64,000 nt of DNA from Geodermatophilus dictyosporus (GTDB taxonomy: Bacteria > Actinomycetota > Actinomycetes > Mycobacteriales > Geodermatophilaceae). The notes below the pieces were generated by a model. The model was not told where the DNA came from and searched no databases. It saw only the letters and a program-made list of their open reading frames with translations. A program made the translations under genes and the position numbers. Location: positions 62,001 to 126,000 of the forward strand of contig NZ_FOWQ01000012.1 of assembly GCF_900115505.1 (NCBI RefSeq), given 5' to 3'. Numbering within the stretch: position 1 is the stretch's first letter; the number at the start of each line of letters is the position of its first letter. Positions 19,099-30,334 of this stretch are shown one piece after another.

Positions 19099-19654
19099 AG
19101 TTGCGGAACGAGCGCGACGGCGTGGGGCCGCGCTGGTCCTGGTAGCGGGACCCGTAGACCGCCGAGCCGTAGGGGTGCTCGGCGGCCGAGGTCAGCCGGA
19201 ACAGGCACAGCTGGCCGATCTTCATGCCCGGCCACAGCGTGATCGGCAGATTCGCCACGTTGGACAGCTCCAGCGTGATGTGCCCGGAGAAGCCCGGGTC
19301 GACGAAGCCCGCCGTCGAGTGGGTGAGCAGGCCGAGACGGCCCAGCGAGCTCTTGCCCTCCAGTCGCGCGGCGAGGTCGTCGGGGATCGAGACCAGCTCG
19401 AGGGTCGACCCGAGCACGAACTCGCCGGGGTGCAGCACGAACGGCTCGTCGCCGTCGGTCTCCACCAGCGTGGTCAGGTCGTCCTGCTGCTGCGCCGGGT
19501 CGATGTGGGTGTAGCGGGCGTTGTTGAACACGCGGAAGAAGCGGTCGAGCCGGACGTCGATGCTCGAGGGCTGCACCAGCCCCGCGTCGTGCGGCTCGAT
19601 GCCGAGACGCCCCTCGGCGATCGCGGCGCGGATGTCGCGGTCGGACAGCAGCAT
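19064..19654 (-). CDS. dcd: dCTP deaminase
   Basis: 196 residues, normal length. It begins [20 protein letters not shown] and carries the catalytic block [20 protein letters not shown], then [14 protein letters not shown], with [12 protein letters not shown] after it. The C-terminus [17 protein letters not shown] closes over the nucleotide. It deaminates dCTP to dUTP for thymidylate synthesis; the M. tuberculosis enzyme also hydrolyses dUTP, so a bifunctional enzyme is possible here. The 3' end overlaps the MFS gene by 35 nt tail-to-tail. Confidence 0.95.
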   Translation of the reverse strand: MLLSDRDIRAAIAEGRLGIEPHDAGLVQPSSIDVRLDRFFRVFNNARYTHIDPAQQQDDLTTLVETDGDEPFVLHPGEFVLGSTLELVSIPDDLAARLEGKSSLGRLGLLTHSTAGFVDPGFSGHITLELSNVANLPITLWPGMKIGQLCLFRLTSAAEHPYGSAVYGSRYQDQRGPTPSRSFRNFTRAETRRPQG

Positions 19655-19805
19655 GGCGCGGAGTCTAGGGAGCGCGGTCTCATCCTCCCGGGTCAGACCC
19701 GGTGCCCACCTCCTCAGCCGGGCCGGGCCGCGTGCCGATGCCGTCCTGCTGGCCCGTCGGAGGCCGGCATCGCCCGGGCGTGCTCCCGGGCCGGGAGGAG
19801 GGCAC

Positions 19806-22520
19806 GTGTCGACCCTGAGGAGGCGCACCCAGGCGGGTGTGCTGGTGACGGCCGTGGTGGCCGGCTACGCGGGAGCGGCGGCCTACACGGCGCTGGCCGC
19901 CCCCGCCGTGGCGGCCGCCGCGGACTTCGGCCCCGGTGACGGACTGACCCGCTACGTGGTCACCGCGACGACCGGGGACGCCGCCGGGCTGCTGGAGCCG
20001 CTGGCGGCACTGGAGGGCGTGGCCAACGTGCAGCGCCTCAGCGACGGCCGGGCCCTGGTGGCCACCGGCTCGCTCGACGAGGACGACCTGGCCGCGGTGG
20101 ACGGCGTGGCGGCGGCGGAGCCCTCCCCCACCGCCGAGGTGTTCGGCACGGTGAGCGACCCCTACGTGCCGGCCTACGGGTGGTACCTGGACAACACCGG
20201 CCGCAACGCGCCGGGGCAGACCGCGGTGCCCGACGCCGACACCGACGCGCCCGACGGCTGGGCCGGCGGCCGTGGCTCCGGCGTGGTCGTCGCCGTCGTC
20301 GACACCGGCTACGACTCCGACCACGAGGACCTGGCCGGCGCGCTGTGGACCAACCCGGCCGAGCCCTGCGGCACGCTCGACACCGACCGCAACGGCAAGG
20401 CCGGCGACTGCCACGGCTGGAACTTCACGACCAACTCGCCGGACGTCGACAACGGCGCCAACGGCAGCCACGGCGCGAGCGTGGCCGGGTCGGTCGGCGC
20501 CCGCGCCGACAACGGCCGCGGTGCCGCCGGCATCGCCCCCGAGGTGACGATCATGCCGCTGGCCGTGGGCAGCGGGAGCGGGGTCGACGTCCTGCTGGGC
20601 GCCGAGGCCATCCGCTACGCCGCCGACCACGGCGCCGACGTCGTCAACGCCTCCTGGGGCGGCCAGCTCTCCGGCTGGCCGCTGGAGGTGCTGCGTTCCG
20701 CGGTGGCCTACGCGGGCTCCAAGGGCGTGCTGGTCGTCGTCGCCGCGGGCAACGACTCCGCCGACCGCGACCGCAGCCCGGTCTACCCGGCCAACCTGAC
20801 CGAGCCGAACGTCATCACCGTCGGCTCGAGCACCGCCGCCGACACGGTGAGCACGTTCTCCGCCTACGGCGCCACCGCGGTCGACCTGTTCGCGCCGGGC
20901 AGCCGGGTGCTCTCCACCTGGAACGACGGCGGCTACCGCCTCGTGGACGGCACCTCGTTCTCCTCCCCGATGGTCGCCGGGGCCGCCGCCCTCTACCGGG
21001 CCGCACTGCCCGGCGCCACGGTCGCGCAGGTGCGCCAGGCGCTGCTGGAGGACGTCGACCAGGTGGCGGCCTTCCGCGGCCGCTCGGTCACCGGTGGCCG
21101 GCTCTCGGTCGCCGGCCTGGCCGACGCCGGGCTCGGGGCGGTCGACTACACCTTCTCCGGGATGACGGCACCGGCCGGTGTCGTGGCCCCGCGGATCGCG
21201 GTGACCGGCACGGCCGCGCCGGGCTCCTTCGCGGTGACGCTCGGCCTGGGCATGTGGCACGAGGGCACCGTGTGGGCCGTGGCCGACGTCCCCGTCGTGC
21301 TCGACGGCGCCACCGTGACGACGGACGACGAGGGGCAGGCGACCTTCGCCCTCGGCGCCCGCACCAGCCTGGCCGGCCTCGACCTGGCCCCGACCGTGCC
21401 GCTGGCCGACGGGCGGTACGTGCTCACCGTCCAGCTCACCCGCGACGGCGCGCCGCTCGGCACCACGCGCGCGGCCCCGCTGCTGGTCGGCTCCGGCGCC
21501 CAGGCCGGTCCCGGCACGGGCGGGGACGAGGGCGGCTCCGGCACCCCGGACACCGGCACCCCTGACACCGGCACCACGCCCGGCACCACGCCCGGCACCA
21601 CGCCCGGCACTGGCGACGGCGGCACGGGCACCGGCGACGGCGGGACGGGCACGCCGGGTACGGGCGACCCCGGTGCCGGCACGCCCGACACCGGCAACGG
21701 CTCCGGCGGCTCCGGCGGCTCGGGCACCGGGGACCCTGGCGACGGCGGCACGGGCACCCCCGGTACCGGGGACCCCGGCGCCGGCACGCCCGACACCGGC
21801 AACGGCTCCGGTGACTCCGGTGACTCCGGTGGCTCCGGGGAGGGCAGCGCGCCCTCGCCCGTTGTGCCGGGCACCCCCGCTCCCGGCGGCACCCCGCCGC
21901 CGTCGGGCAGCGGCGGGACGCCCTCGCCGGGCGAGGGCGGCGAGCTCACCTTCCCCGCCCGCGGGCAGTTCCGGATCACCTCGATCAGCCCGGTGCGGGT
22001 CAGCGTGGACGGCGGCACCCAGGTGCGCATCACCGGCGAGGCCCTGCCGGACGGGGCGCGGGTGCTCGTGGGTACGACCGGCGCGGCACAGGTGGTCAGG
22101 AGCACCACCACCGAGCTGGTGTTCCGCGCACCGGCCCGCGTGGTCGGGCGGTACGACGTGACGGTCTTCGCCCCCGACGGCCGCCTCCAGGTGCTCGGCC
22201 TCGTCCTGGAGTACGTCGACACCACGTCCGGCGGGACCGCACCGGCACCCGGTCCGGGCGGGACCACGCCGGCACCCGCGCCGGCACCGGCACCCACCCC
22301 GGCACCGGCTCCCGACCCGGCACCGGCACCGGCACCGAGCCCCGCGCCGGCACCGAGCCCCGCGCCGGCACCCGGACCGGCGGCCGGCGACCGGTCCGAC
22401 GTCCGGACCGGCCCGGCCGGGCAGCGCCTGGTGCGCTCCGCCCGCCTGGCCGCGCTCCCCGCGTCGGTCTGGGCGCAGGACTGCTCGTCGTCCTGCCGCG
22501 GCGTCGTCCTGGACGCCTGA
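19806..22520 (+). CDS. Secreted S8 (subtilisin-like) serine protease with TIG domain
   Basis: 904 residues. A signal peptide ([20 protein letters not shown], cleavage after AAPAVAAAA) is followed by a propeptide-like segment and the S8 domain: Asp in [12 protein letters not shown] (about 165), His in [11 protein letters not shown] (about 222), Ser in [13 protein letters not shown] (about 384). A beta-sandwich region follows, then about 140 residues of Gly/Thr/Pro-rich tandem repeats (GTPDTG, GDPGAG), an IPT/TIG domain ([20 protein letters not shown] to VTVFAPDG), a PAPAP-rich linker and a C-terminal Cys pair in QDCSSSCRG. This looks like an exported, possibly wall-associated protease. The GTG has GGGAGGAG upstream. 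A GC hairpin terminator follows. Confidence 0.9.
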   Translation: MSTLRRRTQAGVLVTAVVAGYAGAAAYTALAAPAVAAAADFGPGDGLTRYVVTATTGDAAGLLEPLAALEGVANVQRLSDGRALVATGSLDEDDLAAVDGVAAAEPSPTAEVFGTVSDPYVPAYGWYLDNTGRNAPGQTAVPDADTDAPDGWAGGRGSGVVVAVVDTGYDSDHEDLAGALWTNPAEPCGTLDTDRNGKAGDCHGWNFTTNSPDVDNGANGSHGASVAGSVGARADNGRGAAGIAPEVTIMPLAVGSGSGVDVLLGAEAIRYAADHGADVVNASWGGQLSGWPLEVLRSAVAYAGSKGVLVVVAAGNDSADRDRSPVYPANLTEPNVITVGSSTAADTVSTFSAYGATAVDLFAPGSRVLSTWNDGGYRLVDGTSFSSPMVAGAAALYRAALPGATVAQVRQALLEDVDQVAAFRGRSVTGGRLSVAGLADAGLGAVDYTFSGMTAPAGVVAPRIAVTGTAAPGSFAVTLGLGMWHEGTVWAVADVPVVLDGATVTTDDEGQATFALGARTSLAGLDLAPTVPLADGRYVLTVQLTRDGAPLGTTRAAPLLVGSGAQAGPGTGGDEGGSGTPDTGTPDTGTTPGTTPGTTPGTGDGGTGTGDGGTGTPGTGDPGAGTPDTGNGSGGSGGSGTGDPGDGGTGTPGTGDPGAGTPDTGNGSGDSGDSGGSGEGSAPSPVVPGTPAPGGTPPPSGSGGTPSPGEGGELTFPARGQFRITSISPVRVSVDGGTQVRITGEALPDGARVLVGTTGAAQVVRSTTTELVFRAPARVVGRYDVTVFAPDGRLQVLGLVLEYVDTTSGGTAPAPGPGGTTPAPAPAPAPTPAPAPDPAPAPAPSPAPAPSPAPAPGPAAGDRSDVRTGPAGQRLVRSARLAALPASVWAQDCSSSCRGVVLDA
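21535..21850 (+). repeat. Low-complexity coding repeats in the protease linker
   Basis: Tandem and interspersed copies of short units encode GTPDTG, PGTT and [15 protein letters not shown]. The 15-residue block [15 protein letters not shown] occurs twice (about 21667-21711 and 21772-21816). The bases are homologous repeats inside the reading frame and form a flexible linker. Confidence 0.8.
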
Positions 22521-22530
22521 GGGCCGGGTC

Positions 22531-22559
22531 GGGCCGGGGGCCCTCACCGCCCCCGGCCC
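22531..22559 (+). terminator. Terminator after S8 protease
   Basis: GGGCCGGGGGC (22531-22541) pairs perfectly with GCCCCCGGCCC (22549-22559), 11 bp with a 7-nt loop, 11 nt after the protease stop. Confidence 0.75.
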
Positions 22560-22633
22560 GGCCCGCTCGGCTGACGTCCGACCGCCGCCTGCCGACACCT
22601 GGCGCACGACCCACCCGAGGCGGGAGGACCCGC

Positions 22634-22869
22634 GTGCCGGAGACCATCCCGCGGACGACCGCACGACGCGAGGCCCGTACGACCGTCCGCCCGACCGGGG
22701 AGGGGCGCACCTTCTCGGCGGAGGAGCTGGTCGTCTCCAAGACCGACCCGCGCGGCGTGATCACCTACGCCAACGACGTCTTCCTCAGGGTCGGCGCCCA
22801 CACCCTCGACGAATGGCTGAGCGGCTGCGGTCGGAGGCCACCGGCTTCCTGGCCGACATGCGCCGCTGA
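22634..22869 (+). pseudogene. Scar of a deleted PAS sensor gene
   Basis: It has a good start (GTG, GGGAGG 6 nt upstream) and encodes the N-terminus of an Aer-type PAS protein: FSAEELVVSKTDPRGVITYA then NDVFLRVGAHTLDE. After residue 59 the PAS homology stops. From 22813 a different frame (shifted by two) shows coding-like codons, MAERLRSEATGFLADMRR, ending in TGA at 22869, and resembles a C-terminal tail of a chemoreceptor-like protein. The simplest reading is an internal deletion that joined the two ends out of frame. The first frame happens to stay open into the next gene, so automated annotation could fuse them. Confidence 0.65.
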
Positions 22870-23023
22870 GCCCCGGGGCGCCGGGTGCGGGTCCCCGCCG
22901 CACCCGGCGGCCGCATGTACCGTGACCGTCAGTGCGGCGGCCGGTCGGCCGCCCGGTCCTGACGTCGGGCGGGGTCCCCGCGCCCTGGCGTGCGCGCGGG
23001 GAGGGGTCGTCCTGGAGGTGCGC

Positions 23024-25693
<2,670 letters not shown>

Positions 25694-25738
25694 ACGGTGC
25701 CGCGGCTTGCTACGCTGGTGGACGGCTCCAGGGCCACC

Positions 25739-25809
25739 GCGGGTGTAGTTCAATGGCAGAACATCAGCTTCCCAAGCTGACAGTGCGAGTTCGATTCTCG
25801 TCACCCGCT
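25739..25809 (+). tRNA. tRNA-Gly (anticodon CCC)
   Basis: A full cloverleaf can be drawn: acceptor GCGGGTG/CACCCGC (25739-25745 with 25802-25808), D stem GTTC/GAAC, anticodon stem TCAGC/GCTGA with loop TTCCCAA (anticodon 25771-25773), and T arm GCGAG-TTCGATT-CTCGT. No CCA is encoded. A TACGCT -10 candidate lies at 25711-25716. Its 3' part (25770-25810) is duplicated at 27876-27916, marking it as the attachment site of an integrated element. Confidence 0.97.
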
Positions 25810-25810
25810 C
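25770..25810 (+). repeat. Attachment-site repeat, left (inside tRNA-Gly)
   Basis: 41 nt beginning at the last T before the anticodon and running through the tRNA 3' end. Identical to 27876-27916. Confidence 0.9.
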
Positions 25811-26090
25811 CGTAGAGCCGCAGGCCAGCGGCCTGTTGGTCCTCTGTAGAAGTTCTGTAGGACTACTTGACAGACCTCTCTGCACCGCTCGTGACCCTGG
25901 TCTTCCGCTCGTTGGGTCATGAGTAGGTCACGCTGGGGCCACCGTATGACCTGGTGAGCGCCCCAGCCGCTGGTGGTTGCGGCCCCCGCGACTCCGCGCC
26001 TGGCCGCTGTCCCAAAGCGGCCCACTCAGGGACAGCCGGGACGTCTTGCGGGTCGTGCTCTCGTCGGGGACGGGCGGCCGGGGGCAGTCG
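25811..26090. other. Non-coding stretch in the element
   Basis: 280 nt just downstream of the tRNA, lower in GC than the flanks. I find no open frame with coding character and no integrase remnant. Confidence 0.4.
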
Positions 26091-26498
26091 TCAGCCTGCG
26101 GCCGTCGCGGCCGGTGCCTCGGTCCCTGCGTCGCCGGCCGGGCCGGCGTAGGGGTTGTCGATGATGTAAAGCCACCCGCCGTCGGGCTGGCGTTGAGCAA
26201 CCTCGGCCGTGATCGCCGACATGGACTCGCCTCCGGCGGTGAGTGTCCACTTGTTGCTCAGGATGGCCAGATCACCCGCCTCGATGATGTATCGGGTGGT
26301 CACAGTCATGCGGCCCTTCATGGCGCACACCTGGATGACCTGCTCGCGGATGGCCTCGTGGCCCGTGATCGTCGAGCCGTCAGGCAAGACCATATGGGCG
26401 TTCTGGGCGTACAGGCCGACAAAGCCCTCGACGTCCTCCTTGTTGATCGTCCGCTTGACGGCCGAGTGGATGTCCTCGAGGGCCAAGCCGTGTGCCAT
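26091..26498 (-). CDS. SnoaL/NTF2-fold protein
   Basis: 135 residues. The start MAHGLALEDIHSAVKRTINK, then VEGFVGLYAQNAHMVLPDGS and TITGHEAIREQV, is typical of SnoaL-like/DUF4440 NTF2-fold proteins; the C-terminal strand is GGWLYIIDNPY. Members are enzymes or ligand-binding proteins of many kinds, so no reaction can be assigned. The ATG at 26498 is the natural N-terminus of the fold, with only a weak AGGTG before it. It lies inside the tRNA-Gly element and its codons are less GC-biased than those of neighbours, consistent with transfer. Confidence 0.7.
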   Translation of the reverse strand: MAHGLALEDIHSAVKRTINKEDVEGFVGLYAQNAHMVLPDGSTITGHEAIREQVIQVCAMKGRMTVTTRYIIEAGDLAILSNKWTLTAGGESMSAITAEVAQRQPDGGWLYIIDNPYAGPAGDAGTEAPAATAAG

Positions 26499-26826
26499 GG
26501 AGTCACCTGTCAGCAGGAGGACGGGCCGGACGGACCGTAAGCCCATTCTTGACGCCGAGATGGGCGCGGTCTCGCGTCGCCTCTCCGGCCGGGGCTCCCG
26601 CGCATGTTGATGACCCCCCGCGGCCGACACCGCTCGCTGAGCAACCCCCAGGAGTCCGAAGCGATCTGACTGTCTCTGAAGCCGCATTCAGGGTCATTTA
26701 CGTCCAGCCGACGTTGTCCCAGGTCCGTTGCTGGGTGGGTCCCTCAGCGGCTCACCAAGGGCTAGCACGGAAGTGGCACGAGGTGGAGAGTCAGGCGCTC
26801 ATCCGATTCCCCCGGAGGACTGTTCC
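26499..26826. other. Divergent intergenic region within the element
   Basis: 328 nt between the SnoaL-like gene (minus) and the ABM-like gene (plus). Lower GC. It must hold both promoters, but I see no convincing hexamers or clear repeat. Confidence 0.4.
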
Positions 26827-27117
26827 ATGTACCTGCGACTCTCTCGCGCGACCTTCGACCCCGGCACCATGAGCGACGAGCAGATCACCGTCCTGGATCA
26901 GGGAGTTGCGGACGCACTCAAGACGCAGCCGGGCTTCATCTCCTACCAGAGCGGGGTGAACCGTCAGGCTGGCACCATGGTGGCGATCAGCACCTGGCAG
27001 GACGAAGAGTCGGCCAACTTCCCCCGAGAGGCTCTCGGCGGAGTCATCCCCAAGGCCATGGACCTCGGCCTCCGGATGGAAGCTCCCGAGATGTACGACC
27101 TGGGCGTCACAGCCTGA
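26827..27117 (+). CDS. Antibiotic biosynthesis monooxygenase-like (ABM fold) protein
   Basis: 96 residues, the size of a single dimeric alpha-beta barrel domain. It starts MYLRLSRATFDPGTMSDEQI and contains QPGFISYQSGVNRQAGTMVA then ISTWQDEESAN, the ABM/Dabb pattern of strand-helix-strand. The ATG has GGAGG 8 nt upstream. Such proteins are heme-degrading, quinone-forming or of unknown activity; no catalytic residue can be named here. It lies inside the tRNA-Gly element, directly before the broken transposase. Confidence 0.72.
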   Translation: MYLRLSRATFDPGTMSDEQITVLDQGVADALKTQPGFISYQSGVNRQAGTMVAISTWQDEESANFPREALGGVIPKAMDLGLRMEAPEMYDLGVTA

Positions 27118-27146
27118 CTTGGGGGCCGACCCCAAGAAGACGTTGC

Positions 27147-27860
27147 GGAACGCTGTGGGCGCTGGTCGAGCCGCTGATCCCACCGCACAGGCCCGCTGTG
27201 CACGGGCGCACCGGCCGGCCCCGCACGGCTGACCGGGACGTGCTCGAGGGCATCGCGTTCGTGCTGTCGCACGGATCGGCTGGACCAAGCTGCCCGGCGA
27301 GTTGGGCTACGGGTCGGGCTGGACCTGCTGGCGGCGGATGCACGAGTGGGCCGAGGCCGGCGTCTTCGACCGACTGCACACCGTCGTGCTCCACCGGCTC
27401 GGCGAGCAGGGCCGACTGGACTGGTCGCGGGCCAGCCTCGACAGAGTCAGCGTCCGGGCGAGAAGGGGGGGGTGAGCTGACCGGCCCCAACCCCACCGAC
27501 CGGGCCAAGGCCGGCAGCAAGTACCACCTGCTCGTCGACGCGCACGGACCACCGCTCAACGTGGCCGTCTCCGGTGCCAACCGGCACGACAGCCCCTTCG
27601 TCGAACCGCTCCTCGACGGCATGCCGGCGATCCGCCGCGGCGGCCGCGGCCACCCACACCGCCGACCGCTGAAGCTGCACGGGGACAAGGGCTATGACAA
27701 CCCGCGGGTGCGCCGCTACCTGCGCCGCCGCGGCATCACCGCGAGGATCGCCCGCCTCGGCCGGGACTCCAGCGCTCGCCGCGGCCGGCCCCGCGGGGTC
27801 GTCCAACGAACCCTGGGCTGGCTGCTGCCCTACAAACGCCTCCCGCTGCGCTACGACCGC
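27147..27860 (+). pseudogene. IS5-type transposase, frameshifted and truncated
   Basis: Reading across frames gives a recognisable DDE transposase: WALVEPLIPPHRP, then RPRTADRDVLEGIAFVLSHG; after a missing base near 27270, GWTKLPGELGYGSGWTCWRR; and after an 8-G run (7 expected) near 27465-27472, LTGPNPTDRAKAGSKYHLLV and DKGYDNPRVRRYLRRRGITA. The two shifts compensate. The third catalytic residue is changed: VVQRTLGWLL has Gln where the family has Glu. The N-terminus is eroded and the C-terminus ends at YDR, 15 nt before the right attachment repeat. No inverted terminal repeats were found. Confidence 0.8.
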
Positions 27861-27875
27861 GTGATGATCGGCAGC

Positions 27876-27916
27876 TCCCAAGCTGACAGTGCGAGTTCGA
27901 TTCTCGTCACCCGCTC
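27876..27916 (+). repeat. Attachment-site repeat, right
   Basis: Exact 41-nt copy of 25770-25810, the 3' part of tRNA-Gly including the anticodon, T arm and acceptor strand. It is not a functional tRNA because the 5' half is absent. Confidence 0.9.
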
Positions 27917-28038
27917 TCCCCTTCCGCCGGGGCGAGTCGCCTCCCTCCACTGGCCTGCCACGAGCCCGTCGACGTCTGATGACTCTGTCTCTCCGCGCTT
28001 CACCGTCTTGACCTGCGGGAACTGTCTTACCCCGGTCG

Positions 28039-28050
28039 TAAGTTCGGCTC
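28039..28050 (+). promoter_or_regulatory. Leaderless promoter of the DUF222-HNH gene
   Basis: TAAGTT (28039-28044) is followed by exactly 6 nt before the GTG at 28051, so transcription would start at the start codon. There is no Shine-Dalgarno sequence. No clear -35 is seen. Confidence 0.5.
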
Positions 28051-29529
28051 GTGGAGGAGATCGGGGAGGACGCGCCGCCGGTGGGCGGTCTCCTCGGCCT
28101 GCTCGTCGCCGAGTCGCCGGAGGTGCGGCGGCTGCCGGTGGCGTTGCTGTCGCGGGAGCAGAAGGCCGCCGAGTTGGTCCGGGTGCAGGCGGTCAAGGCG
28201 ATGACCGCTGCCTACGAGGCGGAGCTGGTGCTGGGTCTGGCCGACGACAGTCCCGACGACCTGGACCCGGCGCCCGGGACGCCTGGTATCAAGCGGGAGT
28301 CGTGGGCGCCTGACCCGGAGCTGCCGGGCGTGAGCGAGTTTTTCACCGCGGAGTTGGCGGTGGTGCTGAACTGCGGGCGCCGCAGCGCCTCCCTGCTGGC
28401 GCACCGGGCGTGGGTCTACCGCGAGTCGCTGCCCGGCACCTGGACGGCACTCGCGGAGGGTGTGCTGGACGAGGCGCGGGCGAAGGTGCTCGTCGACGTG
28501 CTGCAGCACACCGACCCGGCGGTGGCCCGGCAGGTGGAGTCCCAGCTGCTGCCCCAGGCCACCGGCTGGACCACGCACACCCTGCGCAAGCGGGCCGTCG
28601 CCGCCCTCCTCGCTGTCGACGCGGACGCGGTCGATGCCCGGCGCAAGGACGCCGAGCGGCAGGCCGACGTGCGCGTCTACCCCTCCCCGCGCGAGGGCAT
28701 GTCCACGCTGGCCGCCGATCTGCCGGCGCCGTGCTTCGACCTGGTCGACCAGCTCGCGGTCCTGCTCAAGCAGGACGGCGACGACCGGCCGATCGGGCAG
28801 CTGCGCGCCGCCGTGCTCGCCGACCTCGTCCAGCGGCCCTGGGACGACACCCGCCCGCCGGTCACCGCGCACCTGCAGCTGTCCGCCACCCTCAGCGCCC
28901 TGGCCGGCCACTCGAGCGAGGCCGGGGAGGTCAACGGGCTGCCGATCACCATCGGCCACCTCCGCGACCTCCTCACCCGGCTCGACGCGCTGGGTGTCCG
29001 GACACCGGCGGGCGGGTCGGCGATCCTGGCGCTCACCGACGACGACGGCGCCCTCCGCGCCACCACCACCCTCGACCGGCTCCGCCGCCTGGCCAAGCGC
29101 GGCTGTGCCACCCACCCGGCCGTCGACTGCGGGTGCGCGGTGCTCGACCGGCCGGCCGAGGTCGACACCTACCAACCCAGCGCCGGGCAGCAGACGTTCG
29201 TGCACACCCGCGACCGCACCTGCCGCTTCCCCGGCTGCGGCCAGCGCGCCGGGTGGGCCGACGCCGACCACGTCATCGCGCACGCGCACGGCGGGCCCAC
29301 CGACTGCGCCAACCTGTGCTGCCTGTGCCGCAGCCACCACCGGCTGAAGACCTTCGCCCCCGGCTGGCGCTTCCAGATGAGCCCCGACGGCGTGCTCATC
29401 GTGACCACCCCGTCGGGGATCACCCGCACGACGAAACCGCCGGGCGTGCGACGACCACCACCGGACGACACCGGCCCACCGCCACCGACGCCGCCGACCG
29501 AGCCGGACGACGACCCACCACCGTTCTGA
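28051..29529 (+). CDS. DUF222-HNH endonuclease-like protein (13E12 family)
   Basis: 492 residues. The DUF222 region starts around residue 40 (EQKAAELVRVQAVKAMTAAY) and includes ADLPAPCFDLVDQLAVLL. The C-terminal HNH domain reads RDRTCRFPGCGQRAGWADAD, then HVIAHAHGGPTDCANLCCLC and RSHHRLKT, with the paired cysteines and histidines of an HNH zinc finger. A proline-rich tail follows. These proteins are multicopy in actinobacteria and presumed nucleases, some linked to mobile DNA; biological role unknown. It begins 134 nt to the right of the attachment repeat. Confidence 0.85.
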   Translation: MEEIGEDAPPVGGLLGLLVAESPEVRRLPVALLSREQKAAELVRVQAVKAMTAAYEAELVLGLADDSPDDLDPAPGTPGIKRESWAPDPELPGVSEFFTAELAVVLNCGRRSASLLAHRAWVYRESLPGTWTALAEGVLDEARAKVLVDVLQHTDPAVARQVESQLLPQATGWTTHTLRKRAVAALLAVDADAVDARRKDAERQADVRVYPSPREGMSTLAADLPAPCFDLVDQLAVLLKQDGDDRPIGQLRAAVLADLVQRPWDDTRPPVTAHLQLSATLSALAGHSSEAGEVNGLPITIGHLRDLLTRLDALGVRTPAGGSAILALTDDDGALRATTTLDRLRRLAKRGCATHPAVDCGCAVLDRPAEVDTYQPSAGQQTFVHTRDRTCRFPGCGQRAGWADADHVIAHAHGGPTDCANLCCLCRSHHRLKTFAPGWRFQMSPDGVLIVTTPSGITRTTKPPGVRRPPPDDTGPPPPTPPTEPDDDPPPF

Positions 29530-29629
29530 CCGGCGCAACGGGAGCGGCCGTCGACCTCCGTCGACCAGGCCGGAGCGGACACCCGACAACCCGGTTGTCC
29601 GTACCTCGTGCGGCTGCGAGGGTCGCCGC

Positions 29630-30334
29630 GTGCCCGAGCCCGGACAGCTGGCGTCGGTCCTGCGGACCTGGGCCGCGTGCGGCCTCGGGGACCAGGTGGC
29701 GGGCGCAGCGGCGCGGCGGACCGGCGCCGCGGCGGGCACCCACACCGTGGTGCTCGTCGAGGGGGCCAGCGACCACGAGGCCGTCCTCGCGGTCGCGGCC
29801 GCGCGTGGGCGCGACCTGGCCGCCGAGGGCGTGTGCGTCGTCTCCATGGGTGGGGCGACCAACGTGCGCCGGTACCTGCCGCTCCTGGGGCCCGGCGGGC
29901 TCGACGTCCGTGCCGCCGGCCTCTACGACGCCGCGGAGGAGCCCGTCTTCCGGCAGGCACTGGCCGCGCGAGAGCACGGGCAGGGGCACGGAGCCGCGAC
30001 ACCCCGGCCGGACCTGGCCCGGTCCGGCTTCTTCGCGTGCGTCGCCGACCTCGAGGAGGAGCTCATCCGGGCCGTGGGCACCGCCGGCGTCGAGGCGGTG
30101 GTCCGGGAGCTCGGCGAGTCGCGCGGGCTGGCCACGCTCCGCCACCAGCCCGCCCACCGGGGATGCTCCCCGGAGCAGCAGCTGCACCGGTTCCTGGGCA
30201 CCACCAGCGGCCGCAAGGCCCGCTACGCGCGCGCCCTCGCCGAGCGGCTCGACCCGTCGTCGACGCCCGCGCCGCTCGAGCGCCTGCTCACCGCCACCCG
30301 GCTCAGTGCACCACCGGCACGCTCTCCAGGGTGA
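29630..30334 (+). CDS. TOPRIM-domain protein
   Basis: 234 residues. An OLD-type TOPRIM fold is indicated by THTVVLVEGASDHEAVLAVA (catalytic Glu), GGATNVRRYLPLLG and DVRAAGLYDAAEE (acidic loop), then a C-terminal helical part with RHQPAHRGCSPEQQLHRFLG. In OLD nucleases the TOPRIM is fused to an ABC-type ATPase; none is present here, so this is a stand-alone domain. The GTG at 29630 is preceded by GAGGGT ending 6 nt before it. The last 32 nt overlap the reductase gene tail-to-tail. Function unknown; nucleotidyl transfer or DNA cleavage is possible. Confidence 0.72.
   Translation: MPEPGQLASVLRTWAACGLGDQVAGAAARRTGAAAGTHTVVLVEGASDHEAVLAVAAARGRDLAAEGVCVVSMGGATNVRRYLPLLGPGGLDVRAAGLYDAAEEPVFRQALAAREHGQGHGAATPRPDLARSGFFACVADLEEELIRAVGTAGVEAVVRELGESRGLATLRHQPAHRGCSPEQQLHRFLGTTSGRKARYARALAERLDPSSTPAPLERLLTATRLSAPPARSPG

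Larger units (their letters stand above)
25770..27916. mobile_element. Decayed integrative element in tRNA-Gly
   Basis: The element is bounded by perfect 41-bp direct repeats: 25770-25810 (anticodon to 3' end of the intact tRNA) and 27876-27916. The interior is 2.1 kb, has visibly lower GC than its surroundings, and contains a SnoaL-like gene, an ABM-like gene and a frameshifted IS5-type transposase. No integrase is visible, so it cannot be self-mobile now. The direct repeat is seen in the sequence; past integration is the standard interpretation of such tRNA duplications. Confidence 0.85.

Noticed and set aside
27147-27860. Programmed frameshifting in the IS5-type transposase
   Set aside because: Two opposite shifts, loss of the catalytic Glu and truncation at both ends fit decay better than an orfA/orfB programmed event.
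27876-27916. A second tRNA gene
   Set aside because: Only the 3' half is present. Acceptor 5' strand and D arm are missing, so it is an attachment repeat.
28051-30334. HNH plus TOPRIM pair as an OLD-type or other known defence system
   Set aside because: The ATPase needed for OLD or Gabija-like systems is absent and the genes are not overlapping, so no known system can be named.
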